DNA from: Bradyrhizobium sp. C9
Lineage (GTDB): Bacteria > Pseudomonadota > Alphaproteobacteria > Rhizobiales > Xanthobacteraceae
Assembly (NCBI RefSeq): GCF_002532045.1
Contig: NZ_NWTG01000013.1
Coordinates: 140,718 to 204,717 of the forward strand
Reading direction: 5' to 3'
Length of the DNA stretch: 64,000 bases
The notes under the pieces were generated by a model. The model searched no databases. It was not told the origin of the DNA and saw nothing but the letters and a program-made list of their open reading frames with translations. Below are positions 61,959-64,000 of this stretch, one piece after another (positions within the stretch are counted from its first letter, which is position 1; the number at the start of each line of letters is the position of its first letter). A program made the position numbers and the translations under genes.

Positions 61959-62051
61959 ATGAGTGACGACCTTTTCTTCAAGGTGTTCGCTGTCGTTTTG
62001 GGATTGGGACCTATCGTAATAGCAACCGCTATTCTGCTCGTTTCAGGGTAG
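61959..62051 (+). CDS. 30-residue hydrophobic peptide
   Basis: An ATG with GGGG 8 bases upstream opens a frame for a peptide of 30 residues: short polar start MSDDLFFK followed by one membrane helix (VFAVVLGLGPIVIATAILLV). A strong hairpin follows 40 bases after the stop. Small membrane proteins of this type exist widely, so it may be real, but nothing besides this layout supports it. Confidence 0.4.
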   Translation: MSDDLFFKVFAVVLGLGPIVIATAILLVSG

Positions 62052-62092
62052 AGCGCCACCGGGCCGCCCGAACACCAACCGGGCCGGTAGAA

Positions 62093-62136
62093 GGCCCCAG
62101 CAGCCAGCCTCACGGCCCCCAAAGGTTGCTGGGGCC
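62093..62136. terminator. GC-rich hairpin
   Basis: GGCCCCAGCAGCC (62093-62105) pairs with GGTTGCTGGGGCC (62124-62136) with one G-T pair. No T run follows. It could end the transcript of the 30-residue peptide or be a structured RNA element. Confidence 0.5.
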
Positions 62137-62501
62137 GCTCGCGGTGCGCTGATTGCGTTCCTCATCCATTCCAATTTCATCATCTGTTCTTCAGTGGAAT
62201 GAGGGTGCTGGCCTGTTTCCGACCGCAGTGGCCTTATTCGAATTACGAAGTGGCCTGAATTGGTTGAGCGGCATTCCCGGCGACGTTCTCAGTAGGACTA
62301 TCAACTGCTATGCCCATCGAGATACTTATGTGGGTGCAAAGTCGTTCTCTACGGTGTTCTCCGTAACGCAGATGGACGCTTGGCGGTGACAGCGCAGTAT
62401 TTCCGTGGAACTATGATTCCGTCACCGCCCGGCACGTGGCTTCTATCGGTGATGGAAACGCCAATCCGCGCTCCCGCCCAACAACCATGGGAGCGGGAGC
62501 C

Positions 62502-62663
62502 ATGGCCGATTTCATCTTCATGGCGAACATCGCCCATTTCAAAGACCTTCTGGCGACCGAAACAGACGCGGTGAAGATTGTGATGCTGCGCAGGCTCCTA
62601 GCCGAGGAAGAGGCGAAGTTGGCCGAGTGGCATGCAAATAACCCACGACCGAAGGAAGAGTAA
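62502..62663 (+). CDS. Small conserved helical protein (NIAHF family), copy 2
   Basis: A 53-residue paralogue of the protein at 61269, with NIAHFKDLLATETDAVKIV and LRRLLAEEEAKL. ATG 62502 follows GGGAG; ATG 62520 is an alternative. Together with copy 1 it suggests a local duplication. Confidence 0.7.
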   Translation: MADFIFMANIAHFKDLLATETDAVKIVMLRRLLAEEEAKLAEWHANNPRPKEE

Positions 62664-62670
62664 GTCCGCC

Positions 62671-62898
62671 TCAGTTGTCCTCTGTGATCTTGCCCTTGCC
62701 GTTGCAGGTCTTCTTGAGATCGCCCAGCCTCCGCAAGTAGTAGCCTTGGCTCTGAACCGCCTGCCTGATCTCCTCGCTAACCTTGATGACCCTCTTCTTG
62801 CTCTTGCGCCATTTCCCTTGGCCGCCAACGCCGGACACCGGAAATCCTTCCCTCACAACGAGCAGATCACGCCTGATGTTGAAATACACTTCGACCAT
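62671..62898 (-). CDS. Small basic hypothetical protein
   Basis: A 75-residue, Lys/Arg-rich protein (VEVYFNIRRDLLVVREGFPV, then GKWRKSKKRVIKVSEEIRQAV). ATG 62898 has GGAG 6 bases upstream. Base composition is lower in GC than in core genes. It is unknown to me; a role in nucleic-acid binding is possible from charge only. Confidence 0.55.
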   Translation of the reverse strand: MVEVYFNIRRDLLVVREGFPVSGVGGQGKWRKSKKRVIKVSEEIRQAVQSQGYYLRRLGDLKKTCNGKGKITEDN

Positions 62899-63204
62899 GT
62901 AGTCTCCAAAGCGCTTGAAAAGTATTCGTTCAGAGCAACGTGTGGCTCGCTGGAATGCAATTAGCGCTCTGGTGACCGCCTTGTGAACATCGGGGAAATG
63001 GCCGTGCGGGCTCGATCGGTAGGATCGCTGCTGGCGATGGCACGACGCGAACAGCGACCAGATCGATCACAAGTCATTGGCACACTGCCGCGCGGTGTTC
63101 TATGCAACCTTGAGTTCTTAGTCTCTAATGCGACCGAGCGCACGGGGCTCGGAACATTGATACCGATCAATAGCTGGTAGAGGGTTGCTCTCTAGCCTTC
63201 TCTG

Positions 63205-63375
63205 ATGATGTGGATGACGATTGAGCCCGCGCCGTTTGATCGGGACACTTGGAATTGGCCGTCATCGAGGCTGACGGGGGCCACGCATGCTCTCGTCTTC
63301 CCCTGGCGTCGCGCCCTCGAAGGCTGGATCAAGACATCAGCCGGCCGTCCCGTTCAGGTTCATCTGACCCACTGG
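63205..63375 (+). pseudogene. Decayed copy of PFDRD family gene
   Basis: The start MTIEPAPFDRD and the later HALVFPWRRALEGWIKTSAG with HLTHW match the protein at 61380. Between them about 13 residues are out of frame: the nucleotides encode LELAVIEADGGHA in another frame. A 2-base insertion near 63246 and a 1-base insertion near 63290 explain this, restoring the frame afterwards. The frame then runs into the cytochrome gene. Confidence 0.6.
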
Positions 63376-63435
63376 CCAATTGGGACAAGTAGCAAGGATG
63401 GTTGCGCCATGCGACAGAACAGCGGAACGACTGCG

Positions 63436-63771
63436 ATGACGCGATCCTTGCTGGTACTGACCATATGTCTCTTTTCGAGCACCATGGCTCAGGCGCAGGC
63501 TGAAGAGCAGCGGCATGGCAAAGAGATGTTGCAAAGGCTATGCGCCGGATGTCACTCCATTGGCAGGACCGGGAACAGCCCGAACAGGCTGGCGCCGCCC
63601 TTTCGCACCTTCAGTGAAACCAAACTCTACGACAGCGACTTCTTGCAACGACTGCAGGACGGCTATAGCAGCATCCATCCTTCCATGCCGACCTTCCGCT
63701 TCAGCAGGGAGGATGCGGAGGAGGTCGTCAGCTACATGAAATCAATTCAGGAACCTTCCAAGTCGAAATAA
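63436..63771 (+). CDS. Small periplasmic c-type cytochrome
   Basis: A 111-residue monohaem cytochrome c. Signal peptide (RSLLVLTICLFSSTMAQAQA), haem motif CAGCH, and probable Met ligand in HPSMPTFRF. ATG 63436 has GGAA 8 bases upstream; ATG 63409 is an alternative. It is similar in size and pattern to the cytochrome at 60808. Confidence 0.85.
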   Translation: MTRSLLVLTICLFSSTMAQAQAEEQRHGKEMLQRLCAGCHSIGRTGNSPNRLAPPFRTFSETKLYDSDFLQRLQDGYSSIHPSMPTFRFSREDAEEVVSYMKSIQEPSKSK

Positions 63772-63956
63772 CCTCAACTCGCGGCAGGGATGTGCTCACA
63801 ACTGTTCCGCCAGCCGCATAGCGCGCCGTGCCCCTGGGTCCCGAAGAACGCATAGCGCCGAAGCGGATATGCCGTCCGCAAAGTTTCGGCTCTTCGTTTC
63901 TCCAAGCCGCCGCCGGGCAAGAATTGCATGATCCGTGCTTCCGCCTTCTGAGAGCC

Positions 63957-63987
63957 TGACCGAAAAAGCAGTGAGTGATTTCGGTCA
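63957..63987. repeat. Inverted repeat at right end
   Basis: CTGACCGAAA (63956-63965) pairs perfectly with TTTCGGTCAG (63979-63988) around 13 bases. It lies 185 bases after the cytochrome stop. It might be a terminator or an operator for a gene beyond the window. Confidence 0.4.
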
Positions 63988-64000
63988 GCTGTGATTCCTT

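Larger units (their letters stand above)
61758..62501. other. Intergenic region with short membrane peptide gene and hairpin
   Basis: Apart from the 30-residue frame at 61959 and the hairpin at 62093, I see no gene. A run of C's with CCCGTAATTCTACGG lies near 61857-61885. Possible frames here are short and lack ribosome sites. Confidence 0.45.

Noticed and set aside
62983..63180. A 65-codon plus-strand frame
   Set aside because: No ribosome site, no motif, and composition does not stand out from non-coding neighbours.

Overview
The window looks like chromosomal DNA of a Bradyrhizobium-like alphaproteobacterium. This is inferred from the high GC content, the dense GC-rich third codon positions, several intergenic palindromic elements that I recognise as typical of that group, and gene content (class I PHA synthase with intracellular depolymerase and phasin, short conserved rhizobial proteins, GTTC-N7-GTTC SOS box). 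No rRNA, tRNA, CRISPR array or transposase was seen.

Layout. 1-4052: PHA metabolism (phaC 3' part, phaZ, phasin) followed by an acyl-CoA dehydrogenase. 4079-6695: a minus-strand operon of MarR regulator, isochorismatase-fold protein, small membrane protein and MFS exporter. 6935-9396: a secreted alginate-lyase-fold protein with altered catalytic residues plus a secreted beta-helix protein. 10008-11781: soluble histidine kinase and NarL-type regulator. 11941-14556: three-gene operon of a coiled-coil protein, a membrane OmpA protein whose cytoplasmic part resembles a longin/roadblock GTPase partner, and a Ras/Rab-like GTPase. 14899-18101: small conserved proteins and an autotransporter with IPT and Ig-like repeats. 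18401-22099: Rrf2 regulator and methyltransferase, then a TPR-glycosyltransferase fusion. 22124-23851: a ClpS-like domain, ClpX-like zinc finger and AAA+ ATPase fused in one chain, behind a good LexA box. 24178-43640: MscS channels, a two-component flavin monooxygenase, an NAD-binding oxidoreductase, TPR proteins, a sigma-54 activator, glgX, radC, a 3-methyladenine glycosylase, map and a K+/H+ antiporter. 43835-49727: a proline-rich membrane protein, modABC and cell-wall enzymes (MepA, L,D-transpeptidase). 50021-54746: an EAL/GGDEF protein, a DUF1801 protein and a chemoreceptor. 55129-64000: an accessory-looking end with a degenerate stand-alone GyrB-like domain, an 819-residue orphan, an acyl-CoA dehydrogenase remnant, two small cytochromes c, two paralogous 50-residue proteins and a decayed copy of a third small family.

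The most interesting systems are the ClpS-zinc finger-AAA+ protein with its probable SOS control, and the OmpA/longin-like/GTPase operon, which could couple a small GTPase to peptidoglycan. The degenerate GyrB-like protein beside a divergent large orphan gene is a third candidate. Functions given for these are inferences from motifs and gene order; no database search was possible.
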